Shown here piece by piece: positions 26,483 through 35,675 of a DNA stretch of 64,000 nucleotides. The position numbers and the translations under genes were made by a program. The DNA is from an uncultured Clostridia bacterium. GTDB lineage: Bacteria > Bacillota > Clostridia > Christensenellales > Borkfalkiaceae. The number at the start of each line of letters is the position of its first letter. Within the stretch, counting starts at the first letter, position 1. The DNA lies in the NCBI GenBank assembly GCA_934796775.1, contig CAKVPH010000001.1, forward strand, positions 186,001 through 250,000, read 5' to 3'. The notes under the pieces were generated by a model. That model searched no databases, was not told the origin of the DNA, and saw only the letters and a program-made list of their open reading frames with translations.

Positions 26483-28757
26483 TTTTCTCGGTAAAATCGC
26501 AATCTTTGTTCGAGCAGCGTTTACTCTTTCCGTCTTTCGTATAAACCAGATATTTGCCGCATTTCGGGCAAAGTTCACCGGTCGGAATATCCCAGCTCAT
26601 AAAACTGCATTCTGGATAAGAAGAGCAGCCGTAAAAAGTTTTTCCCGCCTTTGACGTCATTTTTTTAGTCGGTTTATGGCAAACCGGACAAATTCCCGCT
26701 TCCTCGGTAATGCTCTTTGTGTTTTTACAATTTTTACAATAGAGGTATTTGCCGAATTTACCCTTTTTAACGACCATTTCACCGCCGCATTTTTCGCATT
26801 TTTCGTCGCTGGTTTCTTCGTTCAAAGGTTTTACGTTTGTACATGTCGGATAATTAGGGCATGCAAGGAATTTTCCGTATCTGCCTGATTTAACTATCAT
26901 TTTTGCGCCGCACTTTTCACAAACCACGTCGCTCTCTTCAACGTTTTCCGACTTGATATTAGAACATTCCGGATAATTAGAACAAGCAAGGTATTTACCG
27001 TATCTGCCTGTTTTCCTTATCATCTTTGCGCCGCATTTTTCGCATACGATATCGGTAACTTCGTCGCCGTCGGAATTAGCTTTTGAAAGCTGATCGGAAA
27101 AATGCGGATAAAAATCACCGATTAACTGATGCCAGTCTTTTCCGCCGTTTTCGATATCGTCGAGTTTATCTTCCATTCCTGCCGTAAATCCTACGTCCAT
27201 AATATCGGGAAAATACTTTATAAGCATATCCGTCATTTTAAACGCAATTTCGGTAGGGACAATAAACTTACCGTCTTTTACGGTATATTTTCGCTTTGAT
27301 AATACCGAAATTATGGAAGCATAAGTAGAAGGTCTGCCTATTCCCTTATCTTCCATTGCTTTTACAAGCGACGCATCGGTATATCTGACGGGCGGTTTTG
27401 TAAATTTTTGTTCTGCATCGAGTTTTACAAGTTTTAAATCTTCGCCAACCTTAAGTTCGGGAAGATTTTTACTCTCGGTTTCGTCGTCATCCGAATCTTT
27501 TTTGAAATCGTCGTATATAACCGTAAAACCTTTAAACGCAATTGTTCTGCCGCTTGTTTTAAAGGTGTAGCCGTTTGCATCTACTTCGATTTTTACCTGA
27601 TTATATACGGCTTCTGCCATTTGAGAAGCCAAAAAGCGATCGTAAATGAGCTTATATAAATTGTAATGATTCCTATCAAGAATATCCTTAACGCTTTCGG
27701 GCGTAACAGATAAATCAATCGGACGAATCGCTTCGTGCGCGTCCTGACTGTTGCTTTTCGATTTATATACGTTTGCTGTCTTAGGTAAATATTCTTCGCC
27801 GAATTTGCTCTTTATATAATCTCTCGCCATATCCTGCGCGTCTTTACTTACTCTTACCGAGTCAGTTCTTATATACGTTACAAGCGCAATATGTCCTTTA
27901 GGCGTTTCGATACCTTCGTAAAGATGCTGAGCAACCGACATAATCAAAGGCGACGTCATATTAAGCTTGTTTGACGCGTCCTGTTGCATCGTACTGGTTG
28001 TAAACGGCGGAAGCGCATGCGATTTAACAACAGATTTTTTTACATCGGAAACGGTAAATTTGCCTGCATTTAACAGTTCAAGAATTTTATCCGCTTCTTC
28101 TTTTGTACCGGGTTTATACTTTTTCCCGTCCTTTTCGACCATAAGCGCCTTAAACTGCGGCGGATTGCCCGCTTTAAGCGTTGCGGTCAAATTCCAGAAT
28201 TCCTGCGGATTAAAGGCTTTTATTTCTTTTTCTCTGTCTACAATCAGGCGAAGCGTAACCGACTGAACTCTGCCTGCCGATAAACCCTCTTTAATGCGCT
28301 TGCATAAAAACGGACTTAATTTATACCCCACAAGTCTGTCAAGTACGCGGCGAGCTTGCTGAGAATCAACAAGATTCTGGTTTATCTCGCGCGGAGAAGC
28401 AAGTGCGTTTAAAATAGCTTTTTCGCTTACTTCATTAAATACTATCCTCTGAGCTTTGCCCTGAAGTTTTAAAACTTCCATAAGGTGCCATGATATCGCT
28501 TCCCCCTCTCTGTCCGGGTCGGTTGCGAGGTAAACTTTATCCGTTTTTGCCACTTTTTCGGAAAGTCGTTTTATAATCTGTTTTTTATCTGCCGATATAA
28601 CGTAATTAGGTTCAAAGTTATTGCTGATGTTTACGCCGAGCCTTTTTTCGGGTAAATCCCTGATATGGCCTTCGCTTGCATCAACTTTATACTTTCCTTT
28701 TAAATATTTTTCGATAGTTTTCGCCTTGGACGGCGATTCTACAATGATCAATGGCAT
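26472..28757 (-). CDS. topA: DNA topoisomerase I with five C-terminal zinc ribbons
   Basis: The type IA topoisomerase relaxes negative supercoils. The TOPRIM core has ESPSKAKTIEKYLKGKY and DPDREGEAISWH (about 80-91). The catalytic Tyr is in VTYIRTDSVR at about residue 295. The C-terminal region (about 570-761) holds five four-Cys units beginning CEKCGAKMIR, CEKCGAKMIV, CEKCGGEMVV, CPVCHKPTKK and CPKCGKYLVY. Bacillus-type TopA has fewer, which explains the longer 761 residues. CAGGAG precedes the ATG. It follows dprA by three bases. Confidence 0.97.
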   Translation of the reverse strand: MPLIIVESPSKAKTIEKYLKGKYKVDASEGHIRDLPEKRLGVNISNNFEPNYVISADKKQIIKRLSEKVAKTDKVYLATDPDREGEAISWHLMEVLKLQGKAQRIVFNEVSEKAILNALASPREINQNLVDSQQARRVLDRLVGYKLSPFLCKRIKEGLSAGRVQSVTLRLIVDREKEIKAFNPQEFWNLTATLKAGNPPQFKALMVEKDGKKYKPGTKEEADKILELLNAGKFTVSDVKKSVVKSHALPPFTTSTMQQDASNKLNMTSPLIMSVAQHLYEGIETPKGHIALVTYIRTDSVRVSKDAQDMARDYIKSKFGEEYLPKTANVYKSKSNSQDAHEAIRPIDLSVTPESVKDILDRNHYNLYKLIYDRFLASQMAEAVYNQVKIEVDANGYTFKTSGRTIAFKGFTVIYDDFKKDSDDDETESKNLPELKVGEDLKLVKLDAEQKFTKPPVRYTDASLVKAMEDKGIGRPSTYASIISVLSKRKYTVKDGKFIVPTEIAFKMTDMLIKYFPDIMDVGFTAGMEDKLDDIENGGKDWHQLIGDFYPHFSDQLSKANSDGDEVTDIVCEKCGAKMIRKTGRYGKYLACSNYPECSNIKSENVEESDVVCEKCGAKMIVKSGRYGKFLACPNYPTCTNVKPLNEETSDEKCEKCGGEMVVKKGKFGKYLYCKNCKNTKSITEEAGICPVCHKPTKKMTSKAGKTFYGCSSYPECSFMSWDIPTGELCPKCGKYLVYTKDGKSKRCSNKDCDFTEKNEK

Positions 28758-28760
28758 AGT

Positions 28761-29864
28761 TTATACTCCTGAATTTAACTTTATCAAAGCCGTATATGTA
28801 TTTCCGGCTGCTTTTGAAACCGCGCCTTTTATTTCGAGCATTGAAAGCACGGGCATAACTTCAAATATTTTCTTGCCTGTTTTTTCGGCAATTTTATCCG
28901 GCGTAATCTGACCGTCTATCGCGGATAAGATAATTTTTTCATCTTCGCTTAAATCGATACTGTTTTTAAATATTTCAAAGCCTTCGCCCAAAGCTATATC
29001 TTCTGCATTTTCAATAAGCTTGGCTTTATCGAGCTTGATTAAAAGATTACAAATCTCTCCGCTGGATTCGCCTATGGAATACGGAAAAGCATAAATACGC
29101 TTACTGTACGCTTCGGCAAATTTTGCGGTATGCCGCGTTCCGCTGTCTATACTTCCGCTTGCAACCAAAAGCGCGTCGCCGAGTGCTGCTATTATCCTGT
29201 TGCGCATGGGAAAACGCCACGGCGCAGACGGAGTTTCGGGCGGATACTCGGATATTACAAGCCCCTTTTCGGCAATTTTTTCTACTAAAGCTCTGTTTGT
29301 TTCGGGGTAGACAAAATCCAACCCGTTGGCTAACACACTAATTATCTTTCCGCTTTTTACTGCGCCGAGTATTGCACTTCTGTCACCGCCTACAGCACTG
29401 CCCGTAACAATTATATAGCCGTTATCCGCGAGTGTTTCGGAAATTTTTTCGGTTGCTCTCAGCACAAAAGGCAACGTTTTTCTTGATCCTACAATAGAAA
29501 ACTTTTTATTTTCGGATAAAAGCGATATATTGCCTTTTGCATACAAAATCAAAGGATAAAGCGGATAATTCAGAAAGTTTTTCGGGTATTCTTTCGAAAT
29601 AAAAGTAATAGCCGTAACACTCTTTTTATCCAACTTGTTCGCTATTTCTTCCGCAAAATCAATACTGAAAGATTTTTTCAAAGTATTTGCAGCAGCATCT
29701 CCTACGTTTGCATAAACGTAGGAATAAGCAGCTTCAAAATCATCAAAAAGCGTTTCTTCTTTCCCTCTGTATAAATCAAGTATCGCTTTTTTATGTTTAT
29801 ATTCGAATCCTTCGTAGCAATCGAGTAGAATTACCGCGAGTTCGTTTAAAAAATAGTTTTTCAT
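28761..29864 (-). CDS. dprA: DNA-processing protein DprA (Smf)
   Basis: DprA binds incoming single-stranded DNA and loads RecA during natural transformation. The Rossmann-like core shows VGSRKTLP, IVTGSAVGGDRSAILGAV, VLANGLDFVYPETNRAL and FPMRNRIIAALGDALLV. The C-terminal winged helix includes GQITPDKIAEKTGKK. The length of 367 residues is normal. There is no good Shine-Dalgarno before the ATG. It is preceded by comM and followed by topA, the usual comM-dprA-topA order. No other competence genes are in the window. Confidence 0.95.
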   Translation of the reverse strand: MKNYFLNELAVILLDCYEGFEYKHKKAILDLYRGKEETLFDDFEAAYSYVYANVGDAAANTLKKSFSIDFAEEIANKLDKKSVTAITFISKEYPKNFLNYPLYPLILYAKGNISLLSENKKFSIVGSRKTLPFVLRATEKISETLADNGYIIVTGSAVGGDRSAILGAVKSGKIISVLANGLDFVYPETNRALVEKIAEKGLVISEYPPETPSAPWRFPMRNRIIAALGDALLVASGSIDSGTRHTAKFAEAYSKRIYAFPYSIGESSGEICNLLIKLDKAKLIENAEDIALGEGFEIFKNSIDLSEDEKIILSAIDGQITPDKIAEKTGKKIFEVMPVLSMLEIKGAVSKAAGNTYTALIKLNSGV

Positions 29865-29883
29865 ATTTACAAATTATAACGAA

Positions 29884-31410
29884 TTATAAAGCGGAAAAAG
29901 CAAAACTTCTGTAACCGACGGCTTCAAGTATATGCCGAGGTTGAATATTTTCTTCAAGCTCCATATCCGCAATAGTTCTGGCAACTTTTAAAATACGACT
30001 TCTGCCTCTTGCCGAAAGTTTAAGCGACTCATACGAAAGCTTCATTATTTTTTCGCTTTCGGGCGAAAGTTTACAATACTTTTCAAGTTGACGCTCGTGC
30101 ATCTCGCTGTTCGTGCGTATTCCGTCATTTAAAAAACGTTCTCTTTGAATAAGGCGTGTTCTGTTGACTCTTTTTCTTACCTCTAAAGAAGATTCTTCGC
30201 TTCCGTCAGCAACCAAATCGTCGTAATTTACTCCGTCAACTTCTATCTGTAAATCTATTCGATCAAGAAGCGGCCCCGAAATTTTTGCACGATATTTTTC
30301 TATCTGAGCAGAAGTGCATCTGCATTCCGCCGTCTTTGAACCGTAGTTGCCGCAAGGACATGGATTCATACTCCCGACCAACATAAAACTTGCGGGATAT
30401 TCAACCGTCATTCTTGCGCGTGAAACGGTAACAACTCTGTCTTCAAGCGGCTGGCGCAAACTTTCAAGCGTGCTGCGCGGATATTCAGGCATTTCGTCAA
30501 GATATAAAACTCCGTTATGGGCAAGACTTATAACACCGGGCTTTGCCGAAGTCCCGCCGCCTATTAAAGCTACGTTTGAAGCGGTATGATGCGGAGTATA
30601 AAAAGGTCTTGCCGATACAATGCCTTCGTTTTCTTTAAGCGTACCCGCCAAAGAGTGAATTTTTGTAGTTTCAAGTGCTTCGTCAAAACTCATATCCGGC
30701 ATTATGGAAGGAATGCACCTTGCAAGCATGGTTTTTCCTGCCCCGGGCGCACCGACGAGCAATATATTATGACCGCCGCTTACGGCTACTTCCAAAGCAC
30801 GCTTTGCCGCCGCCTGACCTTTAACGAATTTTAAATCTTCGCCGCCGCTTTTTCCTTGCCCGGCGCGATAAGAAACAGTTGTAACTTTTTCAACGGGATA
30901 TGCTCCGGTAAGATGTCCTAAAACTTCGTTTAAGGTTTTGCACGGATAAACTTCAAGTCCGTCTATATATTCCGCTTCGCTTTTGTTTGCATAAGGAATA
31001 ATAAACTTTTTAATTCCGAGTTTTGCGGCGGATATTAAAAGCGGCATCATTCCGTTGATTCTGCGAATATTTCCGTCAAGCGAAAGCTCGCCGATAAAAG
31101 CATAATCTGATATATCGTTTTTAATTATATCCGTTGAGGCTTTGATTATTCCTATAGCTATCGGAAGATCAAGATACGCTCCTTCTTTTCTTACGTCGGC
31201 AGGCGCAAGATTTATGGTTATTGCGCCGCTTGGAAAACGTTTTCCGCTATTTTTTATCGCCGAACGAACTCTTTCCTTAGACTCTTTTACAGACGTATCC
31301 GGAAGTCCGACTATATCCAACCGAGGCAAACCCGAACCTACGTCCGATTCAACGTCTACGATAAACGCATCAAGTCCGATTATGCCAAGCCCGGTTACTT
31401 TACTTAACAT
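29884..31410 (-). CDS. comM: ComM/YifB family AAA+ ATPase (Mg-chelatase-like)
   Basis: A hexameric helicase-like ATPase that in competent bacteria promotes branch migration during integration of DNA. The N-terminal Lon-like domain (GSGLPRLDIVGLPDTSVKESKERV) is followed by the P-loop GAPGAGKT at about 216-223, Walker B LYLDEMPEY, and the C-terminal Mg-chelatase-type segment with four Cys (CPCGNYG ... CRC). At 508 residues it is full length. AAGGGGGAA precedes the ATG. No separate promoter was found in the 48-bp gap to the upstream glycosyltransferase gene. Confidence 0.95.
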   Translation of the reverse strand: MLSKVTGLGIIGLDAFIVDVESDVGSGLPRLDIVGLPDTSVKESKERVRSAIKNSGKRFPSGAITINLAPADVRKEGAYLDLPIAIGIIKASTDIIKNDISDYAFIGELSLDGNIRRINGMMPLLISAAKLGIKKFIIPYANKSEAEYIDGLEVYPCKTLNEVLGHLTGAYPVEKVTTVSYRAGQGKSGGEDLKFVKGQAAAKRALEVAVSGGHNILLVGAPGAGKTMLARCIPSIMPDMSFDEALETTKIHSLAGTLKENEGIVSARPFYTPHHTASNVALIGGGTSAKPGVISLAHNGVLYLDEMPEYPRSTLESLRQPLEDRVVTVSRARMTVEYPASFMLVGSMNPCPCGNYGSKTAECRCTSAQIEKYRAKISGPLLDRIDLQIEVDGVNYDDLVADGSEESSLEVRKRVNRTRLIQRERFLNDGIRTNSEMHERQLEKYCKLSPESEKIMKLSYESLKLSARGRSRILKVARTIADMELEENIQPRHILEAVGYRSFAFSAL

Positions 31411-31458
31411 TCAAAGTTCCCCCTTGGTAAAACTTTCAAATTAAAAATCAAAATAAAT

Positions 31459-33303
31459 TTATAAAATCCAACCGTAAATATATTTTGCTATTTTTGCGGG
31501 CAAATCTATTTTTAAAAATACAGGCATGCTCAGCAAGAAAAATACTGCGGCAACAACTATGCCGAGCGAAAGCACGACGCCGTATACCGCCCTGTTTGCA
31601 TTCCCGTCATAAACGTTTAACGCAAGCGGAAGAGCAAGAATCAGCGGCACTATCGCATAACATAAAACGCTGTAATCGCCGCCCAAAATCATAACGAATA
31701 ATAAAGATACGGCAAACGTCACACTCAAAAATAACGTCTTTTCAAAGTTCAATATAAGAGCAACGCTAAGGTCGGCGTTTTTTAGCTTTTTACATTTTGC
31801 AAATGCAGTAAGACAAACAGTAATAACAAGGATAATAAGAGCCGTTACCGTTAAAGCTTTATTTGCCATAAAACTAATCGGGGTAATTCCTTCATATTTA
31901 GTGCTGCCTATACCTATGATGAATCCAAGCGAGAAATTATTTACGGAGAGTATATCCGCAATATTTGCAAAAGCAACGCCGAAAATTCCTTTATCTCCAT
32001 AATAACTTGAGTATAATGGATATCCTGCGCCATAACCTATAAGTAAAAATAACGCCGGCATAATCAAATATGCAACAACTAAAGTAACGGTACTTTTTGA
32101 AAGAACGGCAACATAAGATTCTCGAGCATATTCCTTTTTTAAACCTTGATTTTCAGTATATTCAGACTTTAACTTGCGAACGTTTCTTATTACGGACGCA
32201 ATGCTTAATATTAAAGTTGCCGGCAAAATTGCAATAGAGTAAAAATCGGTTAAAAATGCTATACTCTGAAATGCCCCCGTTAAAATAAGCGGTTTTAAAT
32301 AAGACGTTACAGCTTTCCCGTTTGCCGTAGCAGTAAAAAATTCGTATGCAAAAATAAGTGCAAGAATCGCAAAAAATAACCCTGCCGAAGTTGCCGTTGC
32401 AAAACCGGCAAACGAAATGCCTATTCCGCTAAGCAGCCAAAATACTATCGACCATATTCCAAGCCTGCCGCCGAATAATTTTCTTGCCAAAAAATAAACG
32501 GCATAAAAGCAAGCTATAGAAAAAATTAAAGAAATCAATCTGACGGCAAAAGGAGTATTACCGAAAATCAAAATTCCGAGCGCATAAAACGCTATACTTA
32601 GCGGACTTGCGCTGTCCGAAACGTAATAAGCCGTACCGTTTATAAGATTTTGAGCCGCGCCCGCAAGGCTTGCTTCTTTATCGGAAAGGATATGCATTCT
32701 GTCCGGGTAAAAAGCATTCTGCCCGTCGGCAACCGCCGAAAATGTTACGTTTACGTCATCTTTTGCCAGAACAAAGGAACGGGAATTGTTTTTCCATTCA
32801 AAACCGCCGTATACTTCGGCTTTAACCACTTTTCCATCTTTATTCAAAAAAGCGACTTCGCAAAAATCAAAGCTTTGTCTGGTTGTCAATCTGAGATATT
32901 TCGTTGATATAGAAAGTTTTTCACCTATTTTATACCATTTAGGCAAATAAGCTCCGTCTTTTTCAAATTTTAAAGGCAACTGTTTTCTATAAATAGAAAT
33001 ATAAGACGAGGTATCTTCAAGATCTTTTGAAGAATTGCTTCCGTCAAGAGTAAAATCGATTCCGGACTTTCCGTTATCGTTGTAAACGTTTCCTATCTTT
33101 ACGTAAATACTGTCCACGTTGCCGTCTACTTTTAAAATAACGCTTTCGCCAAAATAGCTTTCGCCGTTTTTACGCGGCAAAACTTTCCAGCTTTTGCCTT
33201 CGCTTTCTCCCGATCCCAAAGCAAAACACATTAAAGGAATCATAGCTATCGTAATAACAATTAAAACTATTATTCCTATCAATTTTTCTCTATCAGCTTT
33301 CAT
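31459..33303 (-). CDS. Polytopic membrane glycosyltransferase, GT39/PMT-like
   Basis: A 614-residue protein with one N-terminal helix (IGIIVLIVITIAMIPLMCF), a soluble beta-rich domain of about 180 residues, and then about ten transmembrane helices. The stretch MHILSDKEASLAGAAQ, followed by the gap and LGILIFGNTPFAVRLIS, resembles the first loop and second helix of PMT/ArnT-type GT-C glycosyltransferases, which use lipid-linked sugar donors; the acidic pair there would be the DE-type catalytic site. The N-terminal domain outside the membrane is unusual for the fold. Its acceptor is unknown (protein or wall glycan). GAGG precedes the ATG, with a promoter at 33405-33433. Confidence 0.65.
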   Translation of the reverse strand: MKADREKLIGIIVLIVITIAMIPLMCFALGSGESEGKSWKVLPRKNGESYFGESVILKVDGNVDSIYVKIGNVYNDNGKSGIDFTLDGSNSSKDLEDTSSYISIYRKQLPLKFEKDGAYLPKWYKIGEKLSISTKYLRLTTRQSFDFCEVAFLNKDGKVVKAEVYGGFEWKNNSRSFVLAKDDVNVTFSAVADGQNAFYPDRMHILSDKEASLAGAAQNLINGTAYYVSDSASPLSIAFYALGILIFGNTPFAVRLISLIFSIACFYAVYFLARKLFGGRLGIWSIVFWLLSGIGISFAGFATATSAGLFFAILALIFAYEFFTATANGKAVTSYLKPLILTGAFQSIAFLTDFYSIAILPATLILSIASVIRNVRKLKSEYTENQGLKKEYARESYVAVLSKSTVTLVVAYLIMPALFLLIGYGAGYPLYSSYYGDKGIFGVAFANIADILSVNNFSLGFIIGIGSTKYEGITPISFMANKALTVTALIILVITVCLTAFAKCKKLKNADLSVALILNFEKTLFLSVTFAVSLLFVMILGGDYSVLCYAIVPLILALPLALNVYDGNANRAVYGVVLSLGIVVAAVFFLLSMPVFLKIDLPAKIAKYIYGWIL

Positions 33304-33404
33304 ATAAAACCTCAGATCTGAATTTGCTAAAAAAGCTTTTTGAACCTAAAAATTATGGATACACAATATTTTTGCGATACTCAAATAACTTTTCGTACTT
33401 TTCT

Positions 33405-33433
33405 ATAATACTTTTATAAATCAAAAATGTAAA
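33405..33433 (-). promoter_or_regulatory. Promoter for the GT39-like gene (and possibly comM-dprA-topA)
   Basis: Minus-strand TTTACA (33428-33433), a 17-base spacer and TATTAT (33405-33410) lie about 100 bases before the ATG. In the 330-bp gap between this gene and the DHH gene, the only other element is the terminator at 33591-33608; the stretch 33440-33585 is very A/T-rich and I see nothing else in it. Confidence 0.6.
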
Positions 33434-33590
33434 GCGTTTTTTAAAACTTTTTTTATATTCCTTATTTATTTATAATAATAATGATAGCTTTTTTGTTTCA
33501 GAATTTTTTATTAATTTAAAAAAATAAAGTAACTTTTTGCCGTTTTTTAAATAAAATTCCTTAATTTTTGCGACTTTTGTAAAAGAAAAA

Positions 33591-33608
33591 CCGACGAACA
33601 ATCGTCGG
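33591..33608 (-). terminator. Terminator after the tandem DHH genes
   Basis: A perfect seven-bp stem CCGACGA / TCGTCGG with a four-base loop is followed on the minus strand by TTTTTCTTTT, 25 bases after the stop at 33634. Confidence 0.85.
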
Positions 33609-33633
33609 AAATTCATTTTAAAAAATAATTAGC

Positions 33634-34614
33634 TTACATCCACCCAGTATGCGTTTGCTTATATTCTTTTAAAAGCTCGTCGGCATCGGTAATTAAAGCT
33701 TTCATTTGTTTTTTACTGTAACAAGTAGCTCCGCTCGCCATTTCATGTCCGCCGCCGTTATAGCGTTCGGCAAGGTCGCTTACTTTTGCAAAGCGGGATC
33801 TTAAACGTACCCTTATAGAACCGTCGCCGTTATCAATAAACGCAATCCATATAAGACAGCCTTTTATACCTTCCATAAAAGAAACCGAACTGCTTGCCTG
33901 CTCGTTGGATAATCCGAGCTTGTCTTTCATTGCCTGAGTAACGTATAAATATGCAACTCCGTTTTCGGTCATTTTTATTTTTCCGAAGATGTAAGCCTGA
34001 AATTTATAGTATGAAAAATCTTCTAATCCGAGATTTGCATATATAATTTGAGTATCGATATTAAAATCGAGCATAGCCCCGGCAAGACGCATTGTGTCAC
34101 CGGTAACTTCTTTATATTTAAAACGCCCAGAGTCTGTTACCATACCGGTATAAAAACAAGTCGCGGCATAATCGCTCATCTTTAATTCATCTTTGAAAGT
34201 AAGATAGAAATCGACCATCATTTCGCATGCGGAAGAGCGATAATCTTCGACCCAGCTTATATCGCCGTAAGGCTTAATATCTATGTGATGATCCATTTTA
34301 ATTAAGCATGCGCCCCTGTCAAAATTCTTATTTGAAATTCGTTCGGTTGTAGCCGTATCAACGGCAATAATTAATGCGTCAGAATAATCAAAATCAGCAG
34401 ATACCTCATCATCTTTACCTAAAAATGAAAGATATTCGGAGCTATCTTCAGATATCGTCAATATGGTTTTTTCAGGATAAGTATTTTTAAGCAATGCTTT
34501 TAGCCCAAGTGACGCCCCCATACAGTCGCCGTCCGGACGAATATGCCTTACAATCACGATTTTATTGTATTTTTTAATTTGATTAAGTATTTCGGTTTTT
34601 ACAGTTTTATTCAT
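33634..34614 (-). CDS. DHH/DHHA1 phosphoesterase (NrnA-like), second tandem copy
   Basis: This family hydrolyses short oligoribonucleotides, pAp or cyclic-dinucleotide breakdown products. Motifs: RHIRPDGDCMGAS (about residues 22-34), VDTATTER, the DHH triplet in IKMDHHIDI, and the DHHA1 nucleotide-binding GGGHEMASGA near the C-terminus. The ATG at 34614 gives 326 residues and overlaps the preceding DHH gene by eight bases. The longer frame upstream lies inside that gene. Catalytic residues are intact in both copies, so neither looks like a pseudogene. The exact substrate cannot be read from the sequence. Confidence 0.9.
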   Translation of the reverse strand: MNKTVKTEILNQIKKYNKIVIVRHIRPDGDCMGASLGLKALLKNTYPEKTILTISEDSSEYLSFLGKDDEVSADFDYSDALIIAVDTATTERISNKNFDRGACLIKMDHHIDIKPYGDISWVEDYRSSACEMMVDFYLTFKDELKMSDYAATCFYTGMVTDSGRFKYKEVTGDTMRLAGAMLDFNIDTQIIYANLGLEDFSYYKFQAYIFGKIKMTENGVAYLYVTQAMKDKLGLSNEQASSSVSFMEGIKGCLIWIAFIDNGDGSIRVRLRSRFAKVSDLAERYNGGGHEMASGATCYSKKQMKALITDADELLKEYKQTHTGWM

Positions 34615-35548
34615 TTTCTGCCACCATTTCATTAAGTTCTTCAAGCATTTTAAGTGCTTCGTCTTTATTATTAAGTGTTGCGCCGCTCGCCTTTTCGTGT
34701 CCGCCGCCGCCATATCTTACAGCTATTTTATTTATATTGTATTTACTCGATCTAAGTTCGCATAAAACACCGTTTGCGCTTTCGGTAAAATTCACCCAGA
34801 TATCTACGCCCTTAATGTCCGCCATAACGTTTACCATTCCGCGGGAAACCGTAAAATCGCTTACGCCGAGCTGCTTGACTTCTTCTAAAGTATTGTATAA
34901 ATATGCAACCCGATTACTTGTGAATTGAATTTTTAAAACAAAAGAAGCGCGCAGTTTTAATATTTCGTATTCTTCAGAATAAAGATTTTTGTAGATATTG
35001 CAAGGTACTGCTCCGTTATCGATTAAAAATGCAGCACGCCTTAAAGTATCTGCCGAAGAAGAGTCGTAACGAAATCTTCCGGAATCCGTAACAATGCCTG
35101 TAAAAAGTGCGTTTGCGGCAGCCGTATTTATTTTTAATTTGCTTTTTTCGGCAAAATCGGCAATAAGTCCGGCGCAACTTTCAAAAGTTTGACTTACACA
35201 TTCTTCGTCGCAGAACTTGTTACAAAAAATGTGGTGATCGAATCTGACCGTTTTTGCGGCGAGAGCGAACGTATCGTCTGAAACAAGCGATTTCTCGGCA
35301 CTATCCAACACTATAGCGAGAGCGTCGGTTAAGGTTTCGTTTGTTATGCTATCCATAACGCTGCCGGGCATAAACGAATATCTTCCCGCTTCGTCACCTA
35401 CTTTATAAACAGTTTTTTCGGGATAATTTTCTTTTATAAGTTCATAAAGCCCTATTTGGCTGCCGAGCGCGTCGCCATCAGGATTTTTATGCCGATAAAT
35501 AACTATTTTGTCGTATTTTTTTATTAAATTTAATATTTTTTTATACAT
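34607..35548 (-). CDS. DHH/DHHA1 phosphoesterase (NrnA-like), first tandem copy
   Basis: This 313-residue paralogue of the next gene has RHKNPDGDALGSQ (about 18-30), LDSAEKSL, DHH in VRFDHHIFC and GGGHEKASGA at the end. The two proteins diverge strongly outside the motifs, notably around the DHH (Cys-containing FCNKFCDEEC here). The start at 35548 is preferred because it gives the usual N-terminus; the Shine-Dalgarno is weak. Two longer in-frame starts (35581, 35614) also lack one. No promoter was confidently identified in the 90 bp before the recombinase terminator. Confidence 0.88.
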   Translation of the reverse strand: MYKKILNLIKKYDKIVIYRHKNPDGDALGSQIGLYELIKENYPEKTVYKVGDEAGRYSFMPGSVMDSITNETLTDALAIVLDSAEKSLVSDDTFALAAKTVRFDHHIFCNKFCDEECVSQTFESCAGLIADFAEKSKLKINTAAANALFTGIVTDSGRFRYDSSSADTLRRAAFLIDNGAVPCNIYKNLYSEEYEILKLRASFVLKIQFTSNRVAYLYNTLEEVKQLGVSDFTVSRGMVNVMADIKGVDIWVNFTESANGVLCELRSSKYNINKIAVRYGGGGHEKASGATLNNKDEALKMLEELNEMVAENE

Positions 35549-35638
35549 GATATTATTGCCGTCAACTATATTATTTCTCATATATATTATATCAAAAAAA
35601 CGCTTATCACGCAATAAAAATTAAATAAAAAGATAAAA

Positions 35639-35657
35639 TGCGGCAAAAAATGCCGCA
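35639..35657 (-). terminator. Terminator after the tyrosine recombinase gene
   Basis: A seven-bp stem TGCGGCA / TGCCGCA with a five-A loop is followed on the minus strand by a T-rich stretch (TTTTATCTTTTTATTT). It isolates the recombinase from the DHH genes. Confidence 0.8.
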
Positions 35658-35675
35658 AATTATAAAAAAATAAAA

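Noticed and set aside
26483..26578. Longer N-terminus for TrmFO
   Set aside because: The extra 32 residues lie inside topA and precede the conserved start; relatives begin at the Met at 26482.
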